Shown here: piece by piece, positions 55,155 to 64,000 of the stretch | Layout of the letters: each line of letters starts with the position of its first letter | Position numbering within the stretch: the stretch's first letter is position 1 | NCBI GenBank assembly: GCA_013376995.1 | Contig: JACAAZ010000016.1 | Location: 1-64,000, forward strand | DNA length: 64,000 nt | Origin: Bacteroidota bacterium | GTDB taxonomy: Bacteria; Bacteroidota; Bacteroidia; Bacteroidales; UBA4417 | Direction: 5' to 3' | The notes under the pieces: generated by a model | Databases searched by the model: none | What the model was told of the DNA's origin: nothing | Seen by the model: the letters and a program-made list of their open reading frames with translations, nothing else | Translations under genes and position numbers: made by a program

Positions 55155-56561
55155 ATGAAAGATTTTATGGATAAGGATTTTCTCCTGTCGAACGATACTG
55201 CAGCGAAACTCTATCATACTTATGCCCAACCCCAACCCATTATTGATTATCATTGTCACCTGGATCCCCGCGATATTGCAGCAGACACCTGTTTCGAGAA
55301 CCTTACCCGTATCTGGTTAAATGGCGACCATTATAAATGGCGTGCCATGAGGACCAATGGCATTCATGAACGCTACTGCAGCGGTGATGCTTCGGATAAG
55401 GATAAATTCATGAAATGGGCCGAAACAGTCCCGGCAACTGTAAAAAACCCGCTCTTCCATTGGACACACCTGGAACTCAGCAGGTATTTCGGGATAAATA
55501 AAATTCTGAATCCTCAAACTGCAGGCGCTATCTATGAAGAAGCCTCTGAAAAACTTCGGACACAAGAGTTTTCCGTCCGGAACCTGTTACGGAAAATGAA
55601 TGTTGAACTTGTCTGCACTACCGATGACCCCATCGATAACCTGGAATTTCATAAGAAAATACATGATGACGGATTCGAAATAAAAGTGGTTCCTGCATGG
55701 CGTCCTGATAAAGCAATGAGTATCGAAAATCCTGCAGCCTATAATATATACCTGTCAAAACTGGAAGCTTCTTTAAATAGCTCTATTCATAACTTTTACG
55801 ATATGATGGAAGCCTTGAAATCGCGCCATCAATTTTTCCATGATAATGGTTGCCGCCTCAGCGACCATGGATTGGATACCTTCTATGCAGAAGAATATAC
55901 TGAAGCTGATATCCGGTTCATTTTTCACAAGGTCAGGGAAGGTAAAACCCCTGATGCGGAACAAATTGCCAAGTTTAAGTCTGCTATGCTTTACCACCTG
56001 GCGGTGATGGACCAGGAAGCCGGCTGGGTACAACAGTTCCATGTAGGGCCGATGAGAAATAATAATACCGGTATGTTTAACAGTATCGGGCCGGATACCG
56101 GCTTTGATTCCATTGGTGATAAACCGGTAGCTCAGAGCATGTCCTGGTTTCTCGATAAGCTGGCTTTCAATAACAAACTGGCCAAAACCATACTGTACAA
56201 TTTAAATCCTGCTGATAATGAAGTGTATGCAACAATGATCGGCAATTTCCAGGATGGAACCACCCCCGGCAAGATACAGTGGGGTGCAGCATGGTGGTTC
56301 CTTGATCAGAAACCGGGCATGGAACGCCATCTTGAAACACTGTCTTCATTGGGCTTGCTGAGCCGATTCGTAGGCATGCTGACCGATTCAAGGAGCTTCC
56401 TTTCATTTCCAAGGCATGAATACTTCAGGAGAACCCTCTGCAATATGATCGGCAAAGACATTGAAAACGGGGAGATCCCGAATGATATGGACTGGATCGG
56501 AAACATGGTTGCAGATATTTGTTACCGCAATGCCCGGAATTATTTCAATTTCTGGAATTGA
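55155..56561 (+). CDS. uxaC: Glucuronate isomerase
   Basis: A 468-residue cytosolic enzyme (E. coli UxaC about 470) converting D-glucuronate to D-fructuronate, or galacturonate to tagaturonate. It belongs to the amidohydrolase superfamily: the metal-binding pair is in IIDYHCHLDPRDIA near the N-terminus, followed by TRIWLNGDHYKWRAMRTNG, VELVCTTDDPIDNLEFH, VVPAWRPDKAM, WVQQFHVGPMRNNNTGMF and LTDSRSFLSFPRHEYFRR, all typical of the family. ATG 55155 is used; 55167 is also possible. It supplies the substrate for the SDR, and the MFS gene follows after 49 nt. Confidence 0.96.
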   Translation: MKDFMDKDFLLSNDTAAKLYHTYAQPQPIIDYHCHLDPRDIAADTCFENLTRIWLNGDHYKWRAMRTNGIHERYCSGDASDKDKFMKWAETVPATVKNPLFHWTHLELSRYFGINKILNPQTAGAIYEEASEKLRTQEFSVRNLLRKMNVELVCTTDDPIDNLEFHKKIHDDGFEIKVVPAWRPDKAMSIENPAAYNIYLSKLEASLNSSIHNFYDMMEALKSRHQFFHDNGCRLSDHGLDTFYAEEYTEADIRFIFHKVREGKTPDAEQIAKFKSAMLYHLAVMDQEAGWVQQFHVGPMRNNNTGMFNSIGPDTGFDSIGDKPVAQSMSWFLDKLAFNNKLAKTILYNLNPADNEVYATMIGNFQDGTTPGKIQWGAAWWFLDQKPGMERHLETLSSLGLLSRFVGMLTDSRSFLSFPRHEYFRRTLCNMIGKDIENGEIPNDMDWIGNMVADICYRNARNYFNFWN

Positions 56562-56610
56562 CCATTCAAGTGATAAGGCTCCATAAATCATCAAAACCAG
56601 CTAAGAAATC

Positions 56611-57975
56611 ATGAAACAAAACAAGGAACTCATAAACAAGATTGGGAAATACCGCTGGGTTATTGTATCCCTTCTCTTATTCTCCACTACTATCAATTAT
56701 CTTGACAGGCAGGTTATCTCTTACCTGAAGGAGTTCTTTTGTTCGCCGGTTTCAACCGGTGGATTTGGTTGGACAAACACTGACTTTGCCTTCATAACCT
56801 CATTTTTTACCGGTTTCTATGCCGGCATGACGATCATTGCCGGCTGGGCAATCGATAAGATCGGCACCAAGCTGGGGCTGGCCATTTCACTGATCATCTG
56901 GTCCATTTTTGGAATGCTGAATGCACTTGCAGGATCTGTCATCGGAATCCACATAGCCATCCGAAGCCTGTTTGGTGTTGGTGAAGCCGGCAACTTCCCG
57001 GCATCCATCAAAACAGTAGCAGAATGGTTCCCAAAGAGAGAGAGAGCCCTGGCTACAGGTATTTTCAACAGCGGATCAAACCTGGGTGCTATGATTGCTG
57101 CCTTATTTGTTCCCTGGTGTATGGTAATGTTCGGCGACCAGCTTGGGTGGAAGATGGCTTTTGTAATTACCGGCGCTATAGGATTCATCTGGCTGATCTT
57201 CTGGTTCTGGCTTTATGAATCCCCAAAAAAACAGAAACGGCTTAAGGAAGCTGAGTATAAATACATTCACAGTGATGATGAAGACACTCCGCAATACTCA
57301 ACCAATGATGGAGATAAAGCTAAGGTCTCCTGGGGGAAACTGTTCAATTTCCGCCAGACCTGGGCATTTTTTGTTGGAAAGTTCATGACCGATGGAATAT
57401 GGTGGTTCTATTTGTTCTGGCTGCCCGATTACCTGAAAAAACAGTTCGGGATGACCAAATCAGAGGTCATGTGGCCAACATTCATTGTTTACGGAATCGC
57501 GATCTTTGGAAGCGTTTTTGGCGGAAGTATTCCGATGCTAATGATGAGAAAGGGAATGGCAGTATATAAGGCGAGGATGACTTCTATGTTGCTGATCGCA
57601 ATTGTGCCTTTGAGCGTATTATTTACGCAGTACTTTGGCAATGTAGCAGTTTTTGGTGGCAATGCTTCTACTCTTGCCATAATGGTGATCTGCCTGGGAG
57701 CAGCAGCCCACCAGGCCTGGTCGGCGAACCTTTTTACCACAGTCTCTGATATGTTCCCGAAGAAAGCTGTAGGCTCAGTGGTTGGTATAGGCACAATGGC
57801 AGGGGGTATCGGTGGAGTGCTTGTACAATTGCTTGCAGGCAGGCTGACAGATACCTTCAGCAGTACACCCAAAGTAGCCTATGGTATTATGTTCATCATT
57901 TGTGCCTTGAGTTATCTTTTGGCATGGACTCTAATGAAATTGCTGGTACCAAAACATAAATTGGTAAATATTTAA
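56611..57975 (+). CDS. exuT: MFS hexuronate-type permease (ExuT-like)
   Basis: A 454-residue inner-membrane transporter with twelve predicted helices, of the anion:cation symporter branch of the major facilitator superfamily. The first helix ends with TTINYLDRQVISYLKE, the typical motif of hexuronate/tartrate permeases. GWAIDKIGTKLGLAIS and SLFGVGEAGNFPASIKTVAEWFPKRERALATG segments, each characteristic of the family, follow. It should move glucuronate (or galacturonate) released in the periplasm into the cytosol for UxaC. It is the last gene of the cluster, followed by a terminator. Confidence 0.88.
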   Translation: MKQNKELINKIGKYRWVIVSLLLFSTTINYLDRQVISYLKEFFCSPVSTGGFGWTNTDFAFITSFFTGFYAGMTIIAGWAIDKIGTKLGLAISLIIWSIFGMLNALAGSVIGIHIAIRSLFGVGEAGNFPASIKTVAEWFPKRERALATGIFNSGSNLGAMIAALFVPWCMVMFGDQLGWKMAFVITGAIGFIWLIFWFWLYESPKKQKRLKEAEYKYIHSDDEDTPQYSTNDGDKAKVSWGKLFNFRQTWAFFVGKFMTDGIWWFYLFWLPDYLKKQFGMTKSEVMWPTFIVYGIAIFGSVFGGSIPMLMMRKGMAVYKARMTSMLLIAIVPLSVLFTQYFGNVAVFGGNASTLAIMVICLGAAAHQAWSANLFTTVSDMFPKKAVGSVVGIGTMAGGIGGVLVQLLAGRLTDTFSSTPKVAYGIMFIICALSYLLAWTLMKLLVPKHKLVNI

Positions 57976-58286
57976 AAAGAGATTTAAGGAAATTAATCAA
58001 GAGGTCCTCTCATCTGAGCTGGCCTCTTTTTCATTTCTATTTGAGTTATTTGTCCGATTTCCTGAATTCAGACACTTTGCAGGTTGTATATATTTAATTC
58101 GTGCTTATATTTATGGTTTAGAAGCATAAAAATCAAGCAATTTCCTTGTGATAAGATAGAAATGGATGCAAGAATTCTTTAAAGACTCTTTCTTAATATC
58201 CTTCAAGTAAATATTGGCAACACTCAATCTTTAGCTAGGATTTCTCTTCACCAATTATTTACCTGATTATCAATACTATAATTATC
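57976..58286. other. 311-bp intergenic region with terminator and no gene
   Basis: The left end holds the terminator at 57999-58031. The remainder is very AT-rich and should include the promoter of the 1789-residue gene; only near-matches to TAnnTTTG (such as TATATTTA) are present. No coding frame was recognised. Confidence 0.5.
57999..58031 (+). terminator. Terminator of the uronate cluster
   Basis: An 8-bp stem with two G-U pairs (AAGAGGTC 57999-58006 / GGCCTCTT 58021-58028) with a 14-nt loop ends in a run of T residues. It lies 23 bp past the MFS stop codon. Confidence 0.6.
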
Positions 58287-61200
58287 ATGAAACTTATTAT
58301 TCTTTTCATTCTTTTGCTATCAATTGGCGTCGTCCATGCAACCGGGCTTACCGGAACCTATAATATCCCGGGTGATTACAATACATTGGCTGCAGCTATC
58401 ACTGATCTCAATACTCAAGGAGTAGGCCCCGGAGGTGTAATCCTTAACCTGCTTCCCGGTAACCCGGAGACAGCGCCTGCCGGTGGATACTCAATCACAA
58501 CGCTCGGTGGAACCTCTGCAAACCCAGTTATCATTCAGGGAAATGGAAATACAATCACTGCATATTCGCCTCAGTTAGCAGGTGCACTTAATGATGCCAT
58601 TTTTAAGATCATCGGGGGGGATTATATCACCATCCAGGGATTCATAATGCAGGAAAACATTGCTAATACAATCACTACGGCAGCGTCAAATAACATGACA
58701 GAATTTGGCATTGCCTTGTTTTATACTACGTTTACAGATGGGGCAAAAAATATTACCATACAGAATAATACTATTTCCCTGAGCCGGCTGTACCAAAATT
58801 CATTCGGGATCTATTCCAATGTAAGGCACACAGCCACTAATGTTACTGCGGTTTCTGATATTGCCAGTATTCTCGGCTCTAACGACAACACAAAAATATA
58901 CAGCAATACCATTTCGGATGTCAACCAGGGAATAGTGATAGTTGGTTCAAATACCGGAACCTTTATGAACAAAGGAATCGACATAGGCGGTACTTCTCCT
59001 GCAACTGCTAACACCATCTATAATTACGGGCTCACCTCAAATTTCTCGGCATTTGTTTCTGTTTCAATTTCCGTAATGGGAATCAACCTCAACAACTGCT
59101 TGAATTCCAATATCTCATACAATTCGGTAAGTTGCCCCGGTTTAAATTCTTCCGGCTCTGTTTATGGGATTTATGCCCAGGTATCTGGAACCCTGCCTAC
59201 ATCCGGAGGGCCTTTTATGAACACATTCTCGCATAACAACCTTTCCATTAAAAGTGGCCTGGTAACGGGTAATGTTTACGGCCTGTTCAATGGTGTTGGA
59301 AATTCATTGATCTCCTATGATGAGAGTTACAATGACTTTAACAATATGGGACATAACGGAACCGCCCCTTCAGGAAGCCTCTATTGTCTTTATTCTTCCG
59401 GTGCCGGAAATGCACAAACCATCAATTACAACACCTTTACAAACCTCTCGCCTGCCACTACCGGTTCTGTATATATGATTTATTATAACTCCAGCCTGCC
59501 GCTTGCCAGTTCAACCCAAACTTTATCCTATAACTCAATAGTAACAGGATTCAATAAGCCCGGAGGAGGATCTGCAACCTATTGCATGTATTCCAATTCC
59601 AGTTCTGTCGCCGGAAGCACCAAAACGATTTCATTCAATAATTTCTCTAACATCACATTAACCGGTTCCACTGCACTCGTAGGATTTCAGGACACCGACG
59701 GAGGGTCGCCTGTGAAATCGATTCATGATAATACCTTAAGTAATGTGACAGGTGGATCAGGGACTATAACCGGCTTGAATTTCAATTATGGCTCTGCCAG
59801 CATCTACAATAATACCTTCAGTAATATCAGTGGGTCCGGAGCAATAAATGTAATGTCCTGCGGTGGCAGTAATGCTACTTCCCAGAATGTTTATTCAAAC
59901 AGTATTAGCGGAATCTCATCAACCGGAGCATCCGCTATTTACGGCATTCAATCCCTTGCCTCAGGCTCGGGAGCTATCTCTAACATATACAAAAATAAAA
60001 TCTGCAACATTTCAGGCTCCAATGCCAGCAGTGTAGTTTACGGCATCTATATATCTGCAGGTACTACTATCAATACTTACAATAATATGATCTCTGATCT
60101 GAAGTCACCTGCGGTTAATGCAGCCAATAACCTTGCAGGTATATACATTTCAGGAGGAACCACCAATAATGTGTTCTACAATTCAGTTTACCTGTCTGGT
60201 ACGAGCACAGGAGCAATATTTGGTAGCTCGGCACTTTATGCCTCAACCATCCCGGTTCTGGATATGCGGGATAATATTCTTGTCAACACTTGCATACCAG
60301 TAGGAGCTGCCGGATTTGCGGCCGCATTCCGCAGAAGTACAGCTACCCTGACTACCTATTCGAATAATTCAAATGCCAATTGTTTATATGCCGGCAGCCC
60401 GGGCCCAAATAATCTTCTCTACTATGATGGCACTAATTCCTGCCAGACGATGACTGCTTACCAGTCTGTTGTTTCGCCACGTGACATCCTTTCTTTCAGC
60501 GAACTCCCTCCGTTTATTGGGGGGATTTCCTGCTTTGATTTACACTTCCAACCGGTAATGAACAGTTTGTGCAGCAGTGGGGCAGTTTCCATTACATCGC
60601 CCATTTCCATCACAGATGATATTGATGGAAATATCCGCTCTTCGTTTCCCGATGTAGGGGCTGATGAATTTGAAAGTTATGAGTGTTGCCTTCCCCCTCT
60701 CAATTTCAATGCAACTATTATAAGTTCACAGCAAATCAATCTGACATATAGCCTGAATCCATCGAACGACAGTGTAATGATCGTTTGGAATACAACGGGG
60801 ATGTTCACGGCTCCTGTTGGCTCCCCGCTTGTGGGTAGCTCAATGGCGGGTGGAACAGTGCTTTCATACGGAATTGCAACATCGATTAGCCACACGGGTC
60901 TTACACCGGGAATTACTTATTATTATAAGGCTTTTTCGCGGCCAGGCAGCAGCTATTCCGCTGGTGTCACTGCATCAGGAATTCCTTCTGTAGCTCCACC
61001 TTCCGGATTATCAGCTAACGCAGTCAGCTCTTCACAGGTTAATCTTGCCTATACACTCAATCAACAGTCCAATAACGTGGTTATTGCCACCAATAACAGT
61101 CCTGCTTTCGGGAACCCTGTAAATGGAACTGCACTAAACCTGAATGATATAATTCCGGGTGGAGGCACAGTTATCTATACCGGCCCTGCCAATTCCTTCA

Positions 61201-63656
61201 ATCATAGCGGTTTAACAGCTGCCACTACCTATTATTACAAGATCTGGTCTTCGGATGCTTATGCTTATTATTCAACTTCGGGAGCCGCTGCAAATGCAAC
61301 TACCCAATGCAATGCAATTTCCAGTTTTCCATGGACAGAAAACTTTGATGCCGTAACTATCCCCGGATTACCTGCATGCTGGCAAAAAGGGAATACATCA
61401 TGGTTAACAACAAATAACAGTAATTCCAGCAATGATGCTGATGCACGCTCGGGTATCCAATTCCTGAGGGAGACCTACAGCGTATCCAATGAATTTATCT
61501 GGACACCAGGGTTTACCCTTAATGCCGGCATCTCCTATGACTTCTCGTTTTACTGGGCCGGTGATAATAAAGCAGGCTGGACAGGGGATGTATTCTGCAA
61601 TACAACCCAGTCCCCTACCGGGGCAACCCAGCTTTCTTCATTTGTCACAGCTTCAACAACCACGACCAAGATCTATTCGCAGGTTCTGAATACTTTCACT
61701 CCTCCAACCACAGGAACCTACTATTTTGCCATTAGGGTTACCGCCACATCGGCGCCCTGGTACCTGAGTTTTGACGACTTCAAACTGGAACCAACCAACA
61801 CCTGCTTTGTCCCGACAGCTATCGCAGCAACGAATGTTACCCAAAACAGTGCAACCCTTAGTTGGAATTCGACGGCCTCAAGTTGGGACCTTGAATATGG
61901 CCCTGCCGGATTTACACAAGGATCAGGAACACTGATTAATGCGGTCAGCAATCCATACACTTTAACAGGTTTGTCAGCAGGTACGGCCTATAGTTTTTAT
62001 GTCAGGTCCGTTTGCCCTGGCCCGACAACAGGCAATTGGTCACTATCAGCGAATTTTACCACAGAATGCGATTACGCGTACATCCCGTTTATGGAGAACT
62101 TCGATTTCTATACTGCGCCTTCAGTGGGTTGTGGTATGGTCGTGGATGCCAACTCAGACGGGAAGAAGTGGGCTACCTCTACAGGATCTGTTTATGATGG
62201 GGTAAACAAGCTATCTATAGGATATAGTGCCGCAGGAGTGCCAATGGACGATTGGTACTTTACCCGGGGATTGCACCTGATCATCGGGCAGGTATATACA
62301 ATAACTTTTTATTACCGGGCAGCCTTATCCTCTTTTCCTGAAAAGCTGGAGGTAAAATGTGGAAGCACGCGAACCCCTGCAGGAATGACAAGTAGCGCGG
62401 TTTTCAGCCAGGTTGGTTTTACCAATATGACATATAGTTATGGTATCGGGACATTTATTCCACCTTCAACCGGCACCTATTATTTTGGTTGGCACTGCTT
62501 TAGCGATGGTAATGAGGATGGTATTTATGTAGATCACATTCAAATTGAACTCCCGAATTTTCATCCGGTAGTTCCTGATTATCAGCAGGTCAGCAGTGCA
62601 GCCGGGACTACGACCTTTAATGTACTTGGCTATGATTACTGGAATGCCGGCAGTGACCAGCCCTGGTGCTCGGTAACGCAATCCGGTGGACCCGGGGATG
62701 GAATCCTGGTTGCAACTTATACAGAAAACAGCCTGGTTACGCAAAGAGAAGCACATATTACAGTTACAGGGATACCTTTTGTTGATCCACATGTTGTTTC
62801 TGTATTTCAGGCGGGTGCCGCTCCGAACCTGGCAGTTAGTCCTGTAAACCAGGTTGTTTCCGCTGCCCAGGGATCCGTCTCCTACGGAGTAACTTCAAAT
62901 AGCGACTGGACAGTCAGCTGTGATCAAGCCTGGTGTACAGTTAATTTATCAGGTTCGGGAAATGGGACCATTTCCGCCAATTTCACTGAGAACCCAACCA
63001 TTGATCAGAGGGTAGCAACCATTACCATAATTGCTGTTGGGGTAAGCCCGGTCGTTGTAACCTTAACGCAAAACGGGTCGAAAGCATTACACCTGAGCTG
63101 TTTGCTTGAGGGATTGTATGGAAGTGGTGGTATCATGCACAAAGCCCGGAACGGAGCATCTGAACAGTTTCCGGGTAACACTGCAGATCAGATAAGCATT
63201 GAACTTCATAATGCCTCTTCATACGGGACAATAGCTTTCACTGCAGGCGGAATTAACCTGAGTACTGCAGGTATGGCCAGCTGTATTTTGCCTGACAATC
63301 TGAGCGGGTCATATTATATTACCATAAAACACAGGAACAGCATTGAAACAACTTCATCTTTACCTGTTTCCTTTGCCGGCAGTTCAGTAACCTATGATTT
63401 TACTTCTGATGGACTGAAAGCATACAGTGGTAACATGAAACTTATGCCAGATGGTTTCTGGGTTCTTTTTGGAGGTGATGTGAACCAGGATGGTATTATA
63501 GATGCCGCTGACATGATTCTGATCGACAACCCTGCTGCTGAACTGGTTAACGGTTATTTACCGGAAGATGTTGATGGCAATGGGATTGTTGATTCCGCGG
63601 ATATCGACATCGTTGAAGGAAATGCATCCTTATTCATACGAAAATCAACTCCATAA
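58287..63656 (+). CDS. 1789-residue beta-helix / Fn3 / MAM-like / BACON surface protein with dockerin-like C-terminus
   Basis: Signal peptide 1-18. Right-handed beta-helix from about 30 to 800, built from Asn/Ser/Thr-rich rungs such as NITIQNNTISLS and KIYSNTISDVNQGIVIV. Two Fn3 domains 799-1005; MAM-like domain 1010-1172 (WTENFDAVTIPGLPACW to WYLSFDDFKLE); Fn3 1173-1262; second MAM-like domain 1263-1428; two BACON domains 1429-1596 (QPWCSVTQSG, SDWTVSCDQAWCTVNLSGSG); C-terminal beta-domain plus two dockerin-like loops 1598-1789 (DVNQDGIIDAADM, DVDGNGIVDSADI). BACON domains often bind glycans or mucin, so carbohydrate binding is likely; no catalytic residues were recognised. It lacks a T9SS type A domain. 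The C-terminus groups with the proteins at 11332, 15632 and 23534. Confidence 0.8.
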   Translation: MKLIILFILLLSIGVVHATGLTGTYNIPGDYNTLAAAITDLNTQGVGPGGVILNLLPGNPETAPAGGYSITTLGGTSANPVIIQGNGNTITAYSPQLAGALNDAIFKIIGGDYITIQGFIMQENIANTITTAASNNMTEFGIALFYTTFTDGAKNITIQNNTISLSRLYQNSFGIYSNVRHTATNVTAVSDIASILGSNDNTKIYSNTISDVNQGIVIVGSNTGTFMNKGIDIGGTSPATANTIYNYGLTSNFSAFVSVSISVMGINLNNCLNSNISYNSVSCPGLNSSGSVYGIYAQVSGTLPTSGGPFMNTFSHNNLSIKSGLVTGNVYGLFNGVGNSLISYDESYNDFNNMGHNGTAPSGSLYCLYSSGAGNAQTINYNTFTNLSPATTGSVYMIYYNSSLPLASSTQTLSYNSIVTGFNKPGGGSATYCMYSNSSSVAGSTKTISFNNFSNITLTGSTALVGFQDTDGGSPVKSIHDNTLSNVTGGSGTITGLNFNYGSASIYNNTFSNISGSGAINVMSCGGSNATSQNVYSNSISGISSTGASAIYGIQSLASGSGAISNIYKNKICNISGSNASSVVYGIYISAGTTINTYNNMISDLKSPAVNAANNLAGIYISGGTTNNVFYNSVYLSGTSTGAIFGSSALYASTIPVLDMRDNILVNTCIPVGAAGFAAAFRRSTATLTTYSNNSNANCLYAGSPGPNNLLYYDGTNSCQTMTAYQSVVSPRDILSFSELPPFIGGISCFDLHFQPVMNSLCSSGAVSITSPISITDDIDGNIRSSFPDVGADEFESYECCLPPLNFNATIISSQQINLTYSLNPSNDSVMIVWNTTGMFTAPVGSPLVGSSMAGGTVLSYGIATSISHTGLTPGITYYYKAFSRPGSSYSAGVTASGIPSVAPPSGLSANAVSSSQVNLAYTLNQQSNNVVIATNNSPAFGNPVNGTALNLNDIIPGGGTVIYTGPANSFNHSGLTAATTYYYKIWSSDAYAYYSTSGAAANATTQCNAISSFPWTENFDAVTIPGLPACWQKGNTSWLTTNNSNSSNDADARSGIQFLRETYSVSNEFIWTPGFTLNAGISYDFSFYWAGDNKAGWTGDVFCNTTQSPTGATQLSSFVTASTTTTKIYSQVLNTFTPPTTGTYYFAIRVTATSAPWYLSFDDFKLEPTNTCFVPTAIAATNVTQNSATLSWNSTASSWDLEYGPAGFTQGSGTLINAVSNPYTLTGLSAGTAYSFYVRSVCPGPTTGNWSLSANFTTECDYAYIPFMENFDFYTAPSVGCGMVVDANSDGKKWATSTGSVYDGVNKLSIGYSAAGVPMDDWYFTRGLHLIIGQVYTITFYYRAALSSFPEKLEVKCGSTRTPAGMTSSAVFSQVGFTNMTYSYGIGTFIPPSTGTYYFGWHCFSDGNEDGIYVDHIQIELPNFHPVVPDYQQVSSAAGTTTFNVLGYDYWNAGSDQPWCSVTQSGGPGDGILVATYTENSLVTQREAHITVTGIPFVDPHVVSVFQAGAAPNLAVSPVNQVVSAAQGSVSYGVTSNSDWTVSCDQAWCTVNLSGSGNGTISANFTENPTIDQRVATITIIAVGVSPVVVTLTQNGSKALHLSCLLEGLYGSGGIMHKARNGASEQFPGNTADQISIELHNASSYGTIAFTAGGINLSTAGMASCILPDNLSGSYYITIKHRNSIETTSSLPVSFAGSSVTYDFTSDGLKAYSGNMKLMPDGFWVLFGGDVNQDGIIDAADMILIDNPAAELVNGYLPEDVDGNGIVDSADIDIVEGNASLFIRKSTP

Positions 63657-64000
63657 CAATTTATTTAGTATTGCCTTTTTAGTCAACAAAGGAACCAATT
63701 AAGCTACTTCTAAACAGCAGGTTATTAATAGCAAAGGCAAATGTATACATCATTATTTCCTTGATTCTATAGGTAAAGACCATCTCTGACCTGATTCATT
63801 CGGATTTACAGACTGGATAAGTATCAGTTAATCTTTCCGAACATGAACCCAACGTTTATTGAAATGTTTTCCAGGTCAGATCTCGAAACCATTTCATGAT
63901 TCGGGAAACTGTAAAAATTATAGGCCTATCCAGAGCAAAATTTCATCCATTTTGTCAAATTCACCTCTGTATAAACCTGGGGAGCCAGAACCATCCCACT
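63657..64000. other. Right-end region, no gene seen
   Basis: No reading frame of useful length, RNA gene or strong hairpin was recognised. A short imperfect inverted repeat (CCTTT/AAAGG around 63675-63693) is too weak to call a terminator. A gene could begin beyond the window edge. Confidence 0.4.

Overview
The window reads as Bacteroidota, probably an anaerobic or sediment-type member of Bacteroidales/Marinilabiliales (the rank below phylum is inference). Evidence: a SusC/SusD pair, a hybrid two-component regulator of the type that controls polysaccharide utilisation loci (PULs), type 9 secretion (T9SS) type A C-terminal sorting domains, several TAnnTTTG promoter elements, few Shine-Dalgarno sequences, and a LysM-plus-periplasmic-binding protein beside guaA. 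No tRNA, rRNA, CRISPR array, transposase or phage gene was recognised.

Left part (1-11160), mostly housekeeping: an Omp28-like T9SS cargo protein (-); a znuA-znuC-znuB zinc/manganese ABC importer (+) with a clear palindrome inside its promoter; a LysM/ligand-binding protein and guaA (-); peptidase E (-) divergent from an EamA/DMT permease (+); and a small membrane protein (-).

Middle left (11332-26974), four very large secreted modular proteins, all on the minus strand, plus an 80-residue PID-CTERM-like protein. They share shuffled domains: an N-terminal jelly-roll-like domain, cadherin-like sandwiches, MAM-like domains, Fn3 and beta-helix. One carries an alpha/beta-hydrolase that appears to be inserted inside an Fn3 domain. 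Three of these four, plus the 1789-residue protein at the right end, finish with the same ~190-residue module: a beta-domain followed by two dockerin-like calcium loops. These four lack a T9SS type A domain.

Middle right (27095-45565), a PUL: a SurA-like foldase (-), then on plus susC, susD, a CBM96-like/beta-helix protein, an agarase-like glycoside hydrolase lipoprotein, a 1369-residue hybrid regulator, and two more T9SS cargo proteins.

Right part (45734-57975), a uronate catabolism cluster, all plus and tightly packed: GH2 beta-glucuronidase, an SDR likely to reduce fructuronate, a PfkB sugar kinase (KDG-kinase-like), a LarA-family protein, PdxB, 6-phosphogluconate dehydrogenase, an SGNH hydrolase, glucuronate isomerase UxaC and a hexuronate-type MFS permease. 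Mannonate dehydratase and KDPG aldolase are not in the window, while a LarA homologue (a superfamily that includes gluconate 2-epimerase) and Gnd are. This raises the possibility of a glucuronate -> fructuronate -> mannonate -> gluconate -> 6-phosphogluconate -> ribulose-5-phosphate route. The window ends with a 1789-residue beta-helix/Fn3/BACON surface protein.

The likely overall logic: the regulator senses an oligosaccharide, SusCD imports it, surface enzymes and binding proteins attack a glucuronate-containing polysaccharide, the GH2 enzyme frees glucuronate, and the uronate cluster consumes it.
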